From a virus, in the IMG/VR virus record IMGVR_UViG_3300030099_004806, positions 1 through 32,270 of that record: DNA of 32,270 nucleotides; one strand, written 5' to 3'. Each line of letters opens with the position of its first letter. Within the stretch, counting starts at the first letter, position 1. Both the position numbers and the translations under genes were made by a program. Shown piece by piece: positions 8,314 to 16,075 of the stretch. The notes beneath the pieces were generated by a model. The model saw only the letters and a program-made list of their open reading frames with translations. It made no database searches and was not told the origin of the DNA.

Positions 8314-10326
8314 TTAAGAAGCTTTATACATTAGTCCCCACTTAGAAGTAGCACCATCAATTAGATCGATGAAACCAAGTCTTTGTGAAGCCACTAGTAC
8401 TCTTCTTTGTTCTGCCACTTGATAGTCTGACTCAACAGTCACACCACGAAGTCTTGGCACCACATAGTTTCTAGGATATACTGCAATCGCGTGGAATTTA
8501 GATACAGCAGGCGTTGCGAACTCGTCACAAACGATTACTCTAGATCCAAATACCGTTCCGATTTCTCCAGAAAGCTTAGTAGCCATATCGCCCACTAAGT
8601 TTACATCTTGGAACTCAGCATCTTCTAGAAGTTGATAGTATCCTGTTTGTGATACTACATAAATTACTTCTTCTGGCTTTAAGCCGTATTTGCCCATATT
8701 CTTTCTAGCAGCTAAAAGTTGTAGTGCTGTTAGAGAGTCAGAAGCAAATGCTGTTGAAGATTGTGTAAAGTCCGAATCATTTCTTGACAAGTGCAAGAGT
8801 CCTTCGAACGTTGCTCCACTTGTGCCGTATACGCCATCAGCGTCATCACCAGCAAGTAAAGCATTTTCCACGCCTCTAGCGTGTGATCTAATCATTGATT
8901 CACGAATTAGAGGAAGAATTGGTAGAATCGCATCTTCTTCTGTCTCGTTTCCTAAGAATGATTGAGAGATCAGTTTTTTGGTTGTAAGGGTTCTTTCAGT
9001 CATTACGATACCCGCACCATTTGAAGGATCATAAGCATCTCCTCTTGGGTCTAAGTTACCATGAGGCGCTGATCCTGATGCTGTTTGGTTGCTTGTAAAT
9101 TCAGCATAACCAGCATCTGGTAGGATTGGTAATATCTGAGTTGCAGAAGTCATAGCTATTTCTCTAAATAGAGGAGCTAATACTAGTTCGTTTTGAATAT
9201 CTCTTTCAATGTTAGTTGAAACAGTTTGCTCAAAATCTGCAGAGGATACATCAATACCTGAATGACCATTGACTTTTTCCATAGTCTCCTGTCCAAATTT
9301 AGTATTTAGTCCTTTACCAGTAGCTTTACCTAGTAGCCATACATCTTCCAAATCTGAGGCATAGGCTTCTAAACCGCCGCCTTTTTGTCTTTCACCAAAG
9401 ATTCTTTTAGACTCTCTGATTTGTGCGATTTCTTCAGATTTTTCTTGTAGCTCAGCTTTCAGGCTTTCTACTACTTCTTCAACGTTAGAATATTGACTAT
9501 CGATACGCTTCTCTAAATCAGAAACTAGTGTTTCTGCTCCAGATGTTCCAGCTTCGATAATAGCTGTTACTTCAGCTTTCTTTTCTTCGAGTTTTGCATC
9601 TTCTATTGCTTTCTCTTCGGCTGCCTTCTCTGCAACTGCTTTTTCTTCAGCTTCAGCGGAAGCTTTTGCTTCGGCTTGTTGCATCGCGATGGCTGCCGTA
9701 GTTTCTTTAGCAACTGTTTTTGCAAACTCTTCAAGATTAAAGTCTTTATTTTCTGACATTTTATTTTCCTTGAAGACAGACATTTTGTCTGTATCTTGAG
9801 GCTTTTTAGCCTCGGTTGGTTTGACAAATTGCTTTTTCCACTCAGAGTATTCCTCTTGAGTATCAAAAGACTTCGCCACAGAGAAGGTGGCTGATTGATT
9901 AGCGGGTACGGATACCACGCTTACTTCAAACAACTCCGCATCTTTAATCAAGTATCCATCGCCTTCTTCCATATAATCTGCGTCTTTGACGCGGAAGCCG
10001 ACACTGAATGCTCTTAGAATACCCTCTTTCACTAAATTGGTTACATCACCAGCACTTTTTGACAGGTTTGCTGTAATCTTTAGTCCCTTTTCGTCAGTCT
10101 CTAATGAGGTGGCTCTGCCGATAGGTTTATTGTAGTCATGATTAAAAAGAATGATTGGATTATTTGTAAAATTATCTAATCCTCCTTTCTCCCACGACTC
10201 TTTCATAATAACATCTCCTGCACGATCTGTGTCGTTAGTGCTGGCATATCCTTTGATATTAACACTTCCATCTTCGTTGGGTTCAACGGATTTGAAAGTT
10301 GATGTTAAATTAAAAATCTTTTGCAT
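8314..10326 (-). CDS. Fused prohead protease / scaffold / HK97-fold major capsid protein
   Basis: A 670-residue fusion. Residues 1-160 match the HK97 prohead protease (U35 type): NIKGYASTNDTDRAGDVI, FNHDYNKPIG with probable catalytic His63, and FSVGF with probable nucleophile Ser108. Residues about 195-310 are a Glu/Ala/Lys-rich coiled coil, equivalent to a scaffolding delta domain. Residues 320-670 are the HK97-fold capsid subunit (ILPDAGYAEF, AVYPRNYVVPRLRG, near-terminal LGFIDLIDGA). In separate-gene relatives these are two or three proteins; here the protease must cut itself from the capsid part during maturation. The portal lies upstream and the connector downstream. Confidence 0.9.
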   Translation of the reverse strand: MQKIFNLTSTFKSVEPNEDGSVNIKGYASTNDTDRAGDVIMKESWEKGGLDNFTNNPIILFNHDYNKPIGRATSLETDEKGLKITANLSKSAGDVTNLVKEGILRAFSVGFRVKDADYMEEGDGYLIKDAELFEVSVVSVPANQSATFSVAKSFDTQEEYSEWKKQFVKPTEAKKPQDTDKMSVFKENKMSENKDFNLEEFAKTVAKETTAAIAMQQAEAKASAEAEEKAVAEKAAEEKAIEDAKLEEKKAEVTAIIEAGTSGAETLVSDLEKRIDSQYSNVEEVVESLKAELQEKSEEIAQIRESKRIFGERQKGGGLEAYASDLEDVWLLGKATGKGLNTKFGQETMEKVNGHSGIDVSSADFEQTVSTNIERDIQNELVLAPLFREIAMTSATQILPILPDAGYAEFTSNQTASGSAPHGNLDPRGDAYDPSNGAGIVMTERTLTTKKLISQSFLGNETEEDAILPILPLIRESMIRSHARGVENALLAGDDADGVYGTSGATFEGLLHLSRNDSDFTQSSTAFASDSLTALQLLAARKNMGKYGLKPEEVIYVVSQTGYYQLLEDAEFQDVNLVGDMATKLSGEIGTVFGSRVIVCDEFATPAVSKFHAIAVYPRNYVVPRLRGVTVESDYQVAEQRRVLVASQRLGFIDLIDGATSKWGLMYKAS

Positions 10327-10328
10327 AA

Positions 10329-10613
10329 TTATTTCCCCTTTGTTGCCTTAGGCTTTGTAGCAGCCTTAGTAGCTTTTTTAGGTGCAGGCTTTGGTGCTTC
10401 CTCCACTACAGGAGTATTCATCTTAGCCCATTCCTCAGGATAATTAGTTTTTATCATTGAAGCTACTCGCGACCAAGATCCAAAAGGCCTTTTAGCGATT
10501 ACAAATCTCATTGGAGCATCTTCTGCAGCTTTGTACTCTGCAGCCGATAAAAACTTACCTTTTTCAGCAAAATAATCAGCTAGTTGTTTTAATAATTGTT
10601 TTTTATTCGCCAT
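10329..10613 (-). CDS. Small basic-tailed protein between portal and capsid
   Basis: A 94-residue protein. The chosen ATG (10613) follows a strong AAGAGGAAG ribosome binding site; an in-frame GTG upstream is less likely. The N-terminal 60 residues (LADYFAEKGKFLSAAEYK, then RPFGSWSRVASMI) are helical. The C-terminal 30 residues are a Lys/Ala/Pro repeat (KPAPKKATKAATKPKATKGK), resembling a histone-H1-like disordered DNA-binding tail. It overlaps the portal gene by 11 bases. The function is not known; a DNA-binding or virion role is inferred from charge and place. Confidence 0.6.
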   Translation of the reverse strand: MANKKQLLKQLADYFAEKGKFLSAAEYKAAEDAPMRFVIAKRPFGSWSRVASMIKTNYPEEWAKMNTPVVEEAPKPAPKKATKAATKPKATKGK

Positions 10614-11823
10614 TATCTTCCTCTTGTTCAGGTCTTCCACCTACTGATGGATTCGCTGCTGAGCCTGCTATATTAGCAGGCACTCTTAAGTCGTCATGCC
10701 CTTCTAACGGCTTCATTCTCATTGCATCTCTGACTTCGTTAGGTGTCATAATACCAGTATTAACTAAAGTACTGTAATATGCCGCCTGGTCTTTCAGTTC
10801 GGGCTGAAGAGCAGGTATATTGCTCACATCTTCTGAAAGGTCAAAACCAAAGAAGCGTTCAAATGCAAAGTTAATCTTTCTTACAATAGGTAGTACTGTT
10901 TCTAAGTAGTACAACCTATGATTAGGTCTAATATTTGCATTGTTCCCACTATCCAATAGCAATGGTGGTACACCTATTGCTTGTAGTATAATCTTTTCAT
11001 TTGCCTCAATAGCTGCTTGGAAGTCTAGGTCTTTGAAGTTTACCTCCGTCAAGTTATCTATTTCTAAACCACCATCTAGTATCAATGGTCGTCTCCCTCC
11101 TGTGCTCGGGTTGTAACGGGCTCTCCAAGCAGCTAGCATACGTTCTTTTATTTTTTCGCTTAGTGTATTAGGACTTTTAAGTACTAGTCCTGGCACTGCT
11201 CCATTCTTAAAAAAGTTATCTTGAAAGTTTCTCATACTAGATAAAAGTTGCATAGTTCTAAATGCAGGCTTTAATCTTGGAACTCCTCTATATATTGAAT
11301 TAAATGAGTTCTCTTTAATATGGATTATCTCAGTTGGAGTATAATCTATCATTCCGTCATACGTATACTTGCTTATGTACGTTTTTTCATCTGTTTCTAT
11401 ATTTACATTTTCAGCAGGCAAATGATACATGCCTTGTCCATCAAAGTAAATAAATATATTACCATCAATCAGTAAATCAATTATCAGATTTCTTTTAAAA
11501 GTATTTACATCTTGAAATGGGTTTGGTTGTACATTAAGTAAGTTATTAACAGTAACTTTTCTAATATTTTTAAATACAGGATTTAGACCAGGTATTTTTG
11601 GTCCAACATCGCTTGGTATCTCTGCGACATCATCTACTACAATGTTTACTGCACGATTTACAACTTCTAGTTTTTCATAAGCATCACGATATCTAGTAAC
11701 GACTTCTCTAGACTCTATAGTTAAACCCTCCTCTCTACCGATTAGGTATTGAGCAGGATTATGTTTTTCGTCATCGCTGTAGATATTTGTTTGTCTACCT
11801 AGTATTCTGTCATACCATGCCAT
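10603..11823 (-). CDS. Portal protein (HK97-type)
   Basis: A 406-residue protein between HNH endonuclease and capsid. It shows the typical HK97 portal pattern: an N-terminal alpha region, the central PTEIIHIKENSFNSIYRG strand-turn, RTMQLLSSMRNFQDNFFKNG, then QAAIEANEKIILQAIGVPPLL and a C-terminal NTGIMTPNEVRDAMRMKPLEG motif found in this family. The dodecameric ring is the DNA entry channel and docks the terminase. The length is normal for the family. Its start overlaps the HNH stop by 14 bases. Confidence 0.92.
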   Translation of the reverse strand: MAWYDRILGRQTNIYSDDEKHNPAQYLIGREEGLTIESREVVTRYRDAYEKLEVVNRAVNIVVDDVAEIPSDVGPKIPGLNPVFKNIRKVTVNNLLNVQPNPFQDVNTFKRNLIIDLLIDGNIFIYFDGQGMYHLPAENVNIETDEKTYISKYTYDGMIDYTPTEIIHIKENSFNSIYRGVPRLKPAFRTMQLLSSMRNFQDNFFKNGAVPGLVLKSPNTLSEKIKERMLAAWRARYNPSTGGRRPLILDGGLEIDNLTEVNFKDLDFQAAIEANEKIILQAIGVPPLLLDSGNNANIRPNHRLYYLETVLPIVRKINFAFERFFGFDLSEDVSNIPALQPELKDQAAYYSTLVNTGIMTPNEVRDAMRMKPLEGHDDLRVPANIAGSAANPSVGGRPEQEEDNGE

Positions 11824-12181
11824 ATTTTTCTCTTTGTTTTAATACCCAACGCTTTTGTTTTTGGGCTGTGAATAGTTTGGGTCGTTTTCCATAAATGGAA
11901 TGTAATCTTAAATGGTGATCATGACAAAGAGTTACAGCCTCTTCGTATAGTTCTGAAATATGCTCCTGTATAAACGTATCTCTAACTTCCATTATTTCTT
12001 CAGCGCTATCAATATTTAATTTATTCTCTCTTAACCACTTCTCTAACAGTTCCGTCATTCCGTAGAAGTGATGAAAGTCCAGATTTTCCTTACTTCCGCA
12101 AATGAGACATTCCGTTCCCTTGTCGTATTTTGACTTTGCTTTGTCTCTAACGTATTTGACTAAGTCTCGCTTAAGATTCAT
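11810..12181 (-). CDS. HNH endonuclease
   Basis: A 123-residue protein with a CxxC pair (Cys25, Cys28), the DFHHFYG core (His37-His38) and the TLCHDHHLRLHSIYG block near residues 84-98. The order matches zinc-supported HNH nucleases. HNH proteins encoded beside portal and terminase genes in HK97-like phages are known to act with the terminase in cutting cohesive ends, which is the likely role here rather than a homing function. It is the first gene after a strong promoter. Confidence 0.88.
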   Translation of the reverse strand: MNLKRDLVKYVRDKAKSKYDKGTECLICGSKENLDFHHFYGMTELLEKWLRENKLNIDSAEEIMEVRDTFIQEHISELYEEAVTLCHDHHLRLHSIYGKRPKLFTAQKQKRWVLKQREKYGMV

Positions 12182-12201
12182 TTATTTTTCTCTTATCTTG
12201 T

Positions 12202-12230
12202 ATTATACTAAAATACCACGAAAAAGTCAA
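12202..12230 (-). promoter_or_regulatory. Sigma70-type promoter before HNH-portal-capsid-tail genes
   Basis: Minus strand TTGACT, 17-bp spacer, TATAAT, preceded by an A-tract and TTC (the shared AAAAAATnnTTCTTGAC context). The predicted start is about 14 bases before the HNH ATG. It heads the block from HNH to the tail genes. Confidence 0.85.
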
Positions 12231-12258
12231 GAAACATTTTTTCGTAGGTGTGGTTAAT

Positions 12259-13563
12259 TTAAAAAGTTGTTGCTGATGTCTCAAAAGTATACAGCGCATA
12301 TCTGAGAGCATCTGACATATGAGAGAATCTATCATGTCGTGGCTTTTCTTTCATAAGATTAGGATTTGGATCCCACTGATATTGGTCTAAACATTCAAGA
12401 GTGTGAAAGCATCTTTGATCAACTATAAGTTTATTATTATCTACTATACTTGCAACTTCTCCAATACCATCAAGCACAGACTTCTTAGCATTAATAGTAG
12501 TTACATCATAGTTTTGTGCAAAGTCAAATCTAGTCTGTTGAGCTGCTGAGTCTATGTAAATCCAATCAATACTATACTTTTCTTGTAGTGCTTTTATTTG
12601 CATAGCATGTTGCTCAGTCGTTCGTTCTGCATCTAAATATTCATCTAGTACATAGAAGTTGCCTGAGTCCCAATCGTATGCTATGACACATAATGCTGTA
12701 GGATCTTTGTAACCTACGTCAAGTCCTGCGATAACATCCATTTGACTTGTATCAAGTTCACTCAAATCTGCAATACAGTTTTCATGATCAAAAGCCCATA
12801 TCTGACCTTCATAAGTATTAAAGTCAGCCATATATTCTTGAGCGAACTCTGCTCCTGACATAGACCTTCTTGCCTCTACAATATCTTCCTCACTAAAGCG
12901 TGGATTTTCGTGATAGGTTGCTCGGATCGAGCACCACTCTTGAAACTCGTCTGAGAATCCACGATAAAAGAAATCTGCAAACCAGTTATTTCTACCACGA
13001 GGTGTAGAGATAAATATTGCTTTTGAGTTATCTTTGTCTAGTGTTGGACGAAGTGCGACATTAAAAGCATCTCTGCCATCTACTAAAGCTGCCTCATCAA
13101 AAATGATTAAGTCATATGATCTACCTACACATGAATCTACTTGATTAATAGACCCCATACGAATTGTAGAACCATTTGATATTTCTATCACTCTATCTTT
13201 TGCATTATCTTTTGTTACTTCTAAATCGAAGTGTCGTATAAGTTGCCTTTGTAAGTCAAAAGATATTTGAGAGAGTGAGTAGTTAGGCGACATAATTAAT
13301 ATGTGCGTATTTGGAACAAGCGCTGTAAGCTGTCCAATTATATTTGATATGTAAGTTTTTCCTTGTCGTCTTGATACTGCACCACAGACAAAACGATACT
13401 TAGGATTATTGATTGCATTGATGATTGCTATTTGAGATGCAATAGGAGTAACTCCCAATAGTTCCATATATGGTTCTATTGGAAGTTTGATAAACCTATC
13501 TTCTGATTGATAAGAGGTTAGTTCCCTTCCCTCTATGTCTTTGCGACTGATTTCTAGTGTCAA
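12259..13563 (-). CDS. terL: Terminase large subunit
   Basis: ATPase-nuclease motor that packages phage DNA. It shows a Walker A variant SRRQGKT (about residue 64), Walker B LIIFDEA (about 152), coupling motif FISTPRG, and RNase H-like nuclease acidic residues in AGLDVGYKDPT, WIYIDSA and SHMSDALRYAL. I chose the TTG start at 13563 because it overlaps the stop of the preceding gene as TTGA and begins MTLEISRKDIEG. A longer frame reaches a GTG at 13641, but its N-terminal 26 residues overlap the upstream gene and look non-native. The protein is 434 residues. The small-subunit candidate lies more than 10 kb away at 23815, which is unusual. Confidence 0.93.
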   Translation of the reverse strand: MTLEISRKDIEGRELTSYQSEDRFIKLPIEPYMELLGVTPIASQIAIINAINNPKYRFVCGAVSRRQGKTYISNIIGQLTALVPNTHILIMSPNYSLSQISFDLQRQLIRHFDLEVTKDNAKDRVIEISNGSTIRMGSINQVDSCVGRSYDLIIFDEAALVDGRDAFNVALRPTLDKDNSKAIFISTPRGRNNWFADFFYRGFSDEFQEWCSIRATYHENPRFSEEDIVEARRSMSGAEFAQEYMADFNTYEGQIWAFDHENCIADLSELDTSQMDVIAGLDVGYKDPTALCVIAYDWDSGNFYVLDEYLDAERTTEQHAMQIKALQEKYSIDWIYIDSAAQQTRFDFAQNYDVTTINAKKSVLDGIGEVASIVDNNKLIVDQRCFHTLECLDQYQWDPNPNLMKEKPRHDRFSHMSDALRYALYTFETSATTF

Positions 13564-13787
13564 TGTTTCGTTATATTGTCTATTGAATGAATGATTTGAT
13601 GGGATTGAGCAAGATGGTATAGATATAGGAATCCTCCACACAATGCAGAGATCTGCAAGTTTTCTTCGGTGAGTTGACCTGTCTTAGAAGCCTCTTTGTC
13701 TACTTTATCTAATACTGCTGTTGCTGACTCTGAAAGATTTTCAAGCCAACTCTCATCCAAATATCTTAAATCTATATCTTCTACCAT
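13560..13787 (-). CDS. Small protein of unknown function upstream of terL
   Basis: A 75-residue protein from the ATG at 13787 (a TTG at 13805 is also in frame). It has an acidic N-terminal half (VEDIDLRYLDESWLENLSE), a helical middle and a hydrophobic GGFLYLYHLAQ segment. No recognisable domain. Its stop overlaps the terL start, so terL translation is probably coupled to it. Confidence 0.6.
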   Translation of the reverse strand: MVEDIDLRYLDESWLENLSESATAVLDKVDKEASKTGQLTEENLQISALCGGFLYLYHLAQSHQIIHSIDNITKH

Positions 13788-14080
13788 TTTACTCTGTTTG
13801 CCCAATATGCTGCGGACATTTTTCCTTTTCTTATATTTCTACGATGTCTTGCTTTGAATGATGCTCTTTTACGCTTCATTCTTTCAGACTCCCCTTTCTT
13901 CGGTTTACCCGCTGTTTTTGCTCCCTGTTGCCCAAATCGAATAGTTTTTATTTTGTTTCCGACTTTTGCAACAACAATGTGCGACTTTTTAGGGTGACCT
14001 GGAGTTCTTTTAGGTTTATTATATCCTGATACACCTGCCCTTTTAAGTCTTGAATCTCTTTTTCTTCGTTTTCTTGGCAT
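13781..14080 (-). CDS. Very basic phage protein, family of unknown function
   Basis: A 99-residue Lys/Arg-rich protein with recognisable segments: RLKRAGVSGYNKPKRTPGHP, KTIRFGQQGAKTAGKPKKGE, RKRASFKARH and C-terminal SAAYWANRVKW. I recall near-identical blocks in hypothetical proteins of marine phages; the function is unknown. The charge suggests nucleic-acid binding, possibly DNA condensation in the head, but this is inference. It overlaps the upstream basic gene by 38 bases and the next ORF by 7. Confidence 0.75.
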   Translation of the reverse strand: MPRKRRKRDSRLKRAGVSGYNKPKRTPGHPKKSHIVVAKVGNKIKTIRFGQQGAKTAGKPKKGESERMKRKRASFKARHRRNIRKGKMSAAYWANRVKW

Positions 14081-14366
14081 TTCTAGCTCTCCTTAACCCT
14101 GCTTTGGCTGATTTGAATACTTTAGCTACACTTTTCTTACCCATTACTTTTGCTCTTTGTTCTCCTACAGTTAGTATTTGAATTTTTCTAGCATAAGATT
14201 TACGAACTCTTTTTACTTTTCGTACAGTTGCTCTTGCATTTTTTACAGTAGCAAACTTTATTCTAACAGTATCTTTTGGGTTTTCGTCAGTATAAAGTCT
14301 CCTTCCAGAGTTCTTAGGCTTTTTACCTGTTCCTTTTTTTGGATCTCGCTTTTTTCTTCTTACCAT
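14043..14366 (-). CDS. Basic phage protein with RRLYTDENPKDTV motif
   Basis: A 107-residue, strongly basic protein. The GRRLYTDENPKDTVRIKF block is familiar from marine phage hypotheticals, followed by ARKIQILTVGEQRAKVMG and a Lys/Arg tail. Function unknown. It overlaps the upstream 50-residue gene by 44 bases in another frame, so the first codons of one of the two may be misplaced. Confidence 0.7.
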   Translation of the reverse strand: MVRRKKRDPKKGTGKKPKNSGRRLYTDENPKDTVRIKFATVKNARATVRKVKRVRKSYARKIQILTVGEQRAKVMGKKSVAKVFKSAKAGLRRARNAKKTKKKRFKT

Positions 14367-14475
14367 AACCTGATGCGTATATCGCTCTGCCTTGACGCTC
14401 AGCGTCTTTTTTGTTTTTGTAAATCTTACCTGATTTACCCCAACGATAGCCGCCTTTAACCTTTCTTACGGGCAC
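14323..14475 (-). CDS. Small basic protein with KVKGGYRWGKSGKIY motif
   Basis: A 50-residue protein from a GTG start at 14475, giving PVRKVKGGYRWGKSGKIY, KDAERQGRAIYASGY and a Lys/Arg-rich end. It overlaps the end of the upstream 47-residue gene by 20 bases. The KGGYRWGKSGK...AERQGRAIYASGY layout is one I associate with short conserved proteins of marine phages and plasmids. Function unknown. Confidence 0.7.
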   Translation of the reverse strand: MPVRKVKGGYRWGKSGKIYKNKKDAERQGRAIYASGYGKKKKARSKKRNR

Positions 14476-14599
14476 GACGCTTCTTTCTTTTCATACCTTT
14501 CTTTTTAGTGCCATTCTTTTTGCCGTTTTTCTTTTGTTTAGCCAGAATAGCTTTTTGTAAAGCCATTGGTAATTTCTTTTGCTTTGCTGTTAAAGCCAT
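14456..14599 (-). CDS. Small basic protein with ALTAKQKKLP motif
   Basis: A 47-residue protein starting ATG at 14599, with a GGGAGA ribosome binding site seven or so bases upstream. The N-terminus ALTAKQKKLPMALQKAILAK recurs in small marine-phage proteins; the rest is Lys/Arg-rich. Likely nucleic-acid-binding by composition only. Confidence 0.7.
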   Translation of the reverse strand: MALTAKQKKLPMALQKAILAKQKKNGKKNGTKKKGMKRKKRRARKKG

Positions 14600-14601
14600 A
14601 T

Positions 14602-14901
14602 TTATCTCCCTCTACGACGAGTCCTACGTCTACGTCGTCCTTTTCTAGCAACAGTTTTTACGTAAGTGGGCTTACCACCTACTCCCTGTCTCTTAGATCT
14701 TTTTCGTCTTACAGCTGACTTAATCTGTGATTTACTCATGCGTGCAGCTTTTGATGCAGGCACACACTTTGGATATCCTTTTCGACCTTTCTTGGCTTTT
14801 TTTCTTCCACATTTATGAAATCCACCACCTTTCTTTGGTCTACCAATATCAACCCAATTTTCGGAAAACCACTTTCCTAAGCCACCTCTACCTCTAGACA
14901 T
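14602..14901 (-). CDS. Basic phage protein, DUF5872-like
   Basis: A 99-residue protein with GLGKWFSENWVDIGRPKKGG, two cysteines in CGRKKAKKGRKGYPKC, then VPASKAARMSKSQIKSAVRR and an Arg-rich tail. This block order matches what I recall as DUF5872, found in marine phages and large DNA viruses; the family number is from memory. The cysteine pair could bind zinc or form a disulphide. Its ATG overlaps the stop of the upstream gene by one base. Confidence 0.75.
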   Translation of the reverse strand: MSRGRGGLGKWFSENWVDIGRPKKGGGFHKCGRKKAKKGRKGYPKCVPASKAARMSKSQIKSAVRRKRSKRQGVGGKPTYVKTVARKGRRRRRTRRRGR

Positions 14902-15053
14902 TATTTACCTACCTTTCTCTTCGCGGCTCTATGAGCTGCTCCAAAAGTTTTGCCTTCTCTCATAAGCCTTCTCATCATAGACATATGTCTTTTAGTATGA
15001 TGTGCAGAGTGTCTACGTAGCGTAGCTTGTTGTCGCTTAGTAAGTTTTTTCAT
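14901..15053 (-). CDS. Small His/Arg-rich protein
   Basis: A 50-residue frame starting ATG at 15053: KKLTKRQQATLRRHSAHHTK, then MSMMRRLMREGKTFGAAHRA and a basic end. It fits the KLTKRQ...RHSxHHTxxHM pattern of short marine-phage proteins. Unknown function. It overlaps the next gene start by one base (TAATG), which supports it as real. Confidence 0.7.
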   Translation of the reverse strand: MKKLTKRQQATLRRHSAHHTKRHMSMMRRLMREGKTFGAAHRAAKRKVGK

Positions 15054-15063
15054 TTTTTTCTTT

Positions 15064-15255
15064 TTAGCCACGACGATATCTCCCTCCTCGCTTCTTGTAT
15101 TCTCTTACAAGATATGCGTTTGCATAGGCACTGGGATAAACTGCAAACTTTCTTTTAGTTGCTGCTTTTACCCTTGCGTATAGCTTTTTATTAGTTGGAA
15201 TGTTTCTAAGTTTTTTTGATTTAGTAGACTTACGTCTACGCTTTCTAACAGCCAT
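15064..15255 (-). CDS. Small basic protein with YPSAYANAYLVREYKKRGG motif
   Basis: A 63-residue protein with a Lys/Arg-rich N-terminus and the very characteristic C-terminal KFAVYPSAYANAYLVREY. That motif is widespread in small viral basic proteins of unknown function. Composition suggests nucleic-acid binding. Its start overlaps the upstream 30-residue gene by 11 bases. Confidence 0.75.
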   Translation of the reverse strand: MAVRKRRRKSTKSKKLRNIPTNKKLYARVKAATKRKFAVYPSAYANAYLVREYKKRGGRYRRG

Positions 15256-15337
15256 GATGGCCTCTCATTCCTTTTCTTTTCTTTTTACCGTTCTTTTTCT
15301 TTTTCTTCTTTTTAGTCCCTCCATAGTGATATGGCAT
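15245..15337 (-). CDS. Micro-protein, 30 residues, Lys-rich
   Basis: Starts ATG at 15337 after a strong AAAAGGAG ribosome binding site with eight-base spacing, beginning MPYHYGG, followed by a Lys/Arg/Gly stretch and ending RGHHGC. It is very short, but the ribosome binding site and position between two similar genes support it. Function unknown. Confidence 0.55.
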   Translation of the reverse strand: MPYHYGGTKKKKKKKNGKKKRKGMRGHHGC

Positions 15338-15339
15338 AA

Positions 15340-15492
15340 CTAGCTCCTTTTACCCAGTCTCTGAGTCCTGGACTTAGTAAACCTTTGATACTTAGTCCTT
15401 CTTTTTGATAATCCCCTCGATTTTAAATACTTCTGATATGCTGATCTACCTCTGGCAGCTTTGCGAGTATTTCTTAAATTTTTTCGTACCAC
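15340..15492 (-). CDS. Small Arg/Lys-rich protein (GTG start)
   Basis: A 50-residue frame beginning at a GTG (15492) that overlaps the TAG stop of the upstream gene by one base and follows a GAAGGA element. It contains AARGRSAYQKYLKSRGLSKR, then RTKYQRFTKSRTQRLG. No recognised family. The frame fills the gap exactly between its neighbours, which supports it. Confidence 0.6.
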   Translation of the reverse strand: MVRKNLRNTRKAARGRSAYQKYLKSRGLSKRRTKYQRFTKSRTQRLGKRS

Positions 15493-15758
15493 TATCCTTC
15501 GGTAAGAACTGCTGTACCTTTCACCTCTGCATTTGCAGCGAATACTTGGTCGGTAGATTTTTTCTTTATCACAACGGTTTCTCCGCCTGCTAAAGAAAGT
15601 GTTCCTAATGTGGCATCTGCGGCATTTGCAACTGTAACTAGTCTTACTGTAGTCCCTACATTTATCAATCTAACATCTGTAGATCCATCGAATGTAGATG
15701 CAGCACCAACACTAGTTCCGCAAGCAGCTTCTGTTCCGAGCACTCTTAAAGCTCCCAT
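15492..15758 (-). CDS. Small beta-rich protein, possible virion decoration protein
   Basis: An 88-residue protein, unlike its basic neighbours: Gly/Ala/Thr/Val-rich with alternating strands, RLINVGTTVRLVTVANA, then LSLAGGETVVIKKKSTDQVF and VKGTAVL. The short beta-sandwich impression and lack of signal peptide fit a capsid or fibre accessory protein, but this is inference from composition. A good AAGGAGAAATAAT ribosome binding site precedes the ATG. Confidence 0.6.
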   Translation of the reverse strand: MGALRVLGTEAACGTSVGAASTFDGSTDVRLINVGTTVRLVTVANAADATLGTLSLAGGETVVIKKKSTDQVFAANAEVKGTAVLTEG

Positions 15759-15759
15759 A

Positions 15760-15906
15760 TTATTTCTCCTTATTTATCTTGTCCTCTGCAGAGGCTTTTG
15801 TTTTCTCTTCTGCGGCAATCATTTTATCATGGATATCTACAGTGCCGTCCCAGTTTTTATCTGAGCCGTTTATGATATTCCATATTTTCTTAAACCACTT
15901 ACTCAT
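15760..15906 (-). CDS. Small protein with EF-hand-like loop
   Basis: A 48-residue frame starting ATG at 15906: a Trp-rich N-terminus SKWFKKIWNIING, then the acidic loop DKNWDGTVDIHD, followed by a Lys/Glu helix. The loop has acidic or Asn residues at positions 1, 3, 5, 9 and 12 and Gly at 6, the EF-hand/dockerin calcium-loop spacing. Calcium binding is inferred. It starts inside the end of the upstream gene (8-base overlap). Confidence 0.6.
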   Translation of the reverse strand: MSKWFKKIWNIINGSDKNWDGTVDIHDKMIAAEEKTKASAEDKINKEK

Positions 15907-16075
15907 GTTCCTCCAAAGCTTTTTCAGCTTCTTCTTTTGTTTTAAATTTATGCAACCTACCTGCTTTACAACGAAACTTCCATAGTCCTCTACTTTCGTA
16001 AATTTCTATGCCTGGTTTCTTGGGAGCTGTAGACTCCTTTGCGGGCGCTGCCATCTTGGTTTCATAATCAACCAT
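15899..16075 (-). CDS. Small protein of unknown function
   Basis: A 58-residue frame starting ATG at 16075, overlapping the end of the IscU-like gene by 8 bases. It has a Pro/Ala/Lys-rich N-terminus and a compact C-terminal part (GIEIYESRGLWKFRCKAGRL, then KTKEEAEKALEEH) that looks like a small beta-beta-alpha fold of the kind seen in AP2/SPOR-like mini-domains. No firm family assignment. Confidence 0.6.
   Translation of the reverse strand: MVDYETKMAAPAKESTAPKKPGIEIYESRGLWKFRCKAGRLHKFKTKEEAEKALEEHE

Noticed and set aside
9603-9866. Lys-rich 87-codon frame in the capsid gene
   Set aside because: Out-of-frame shadow of the Glu/Ala/Lys coiled-coil region.
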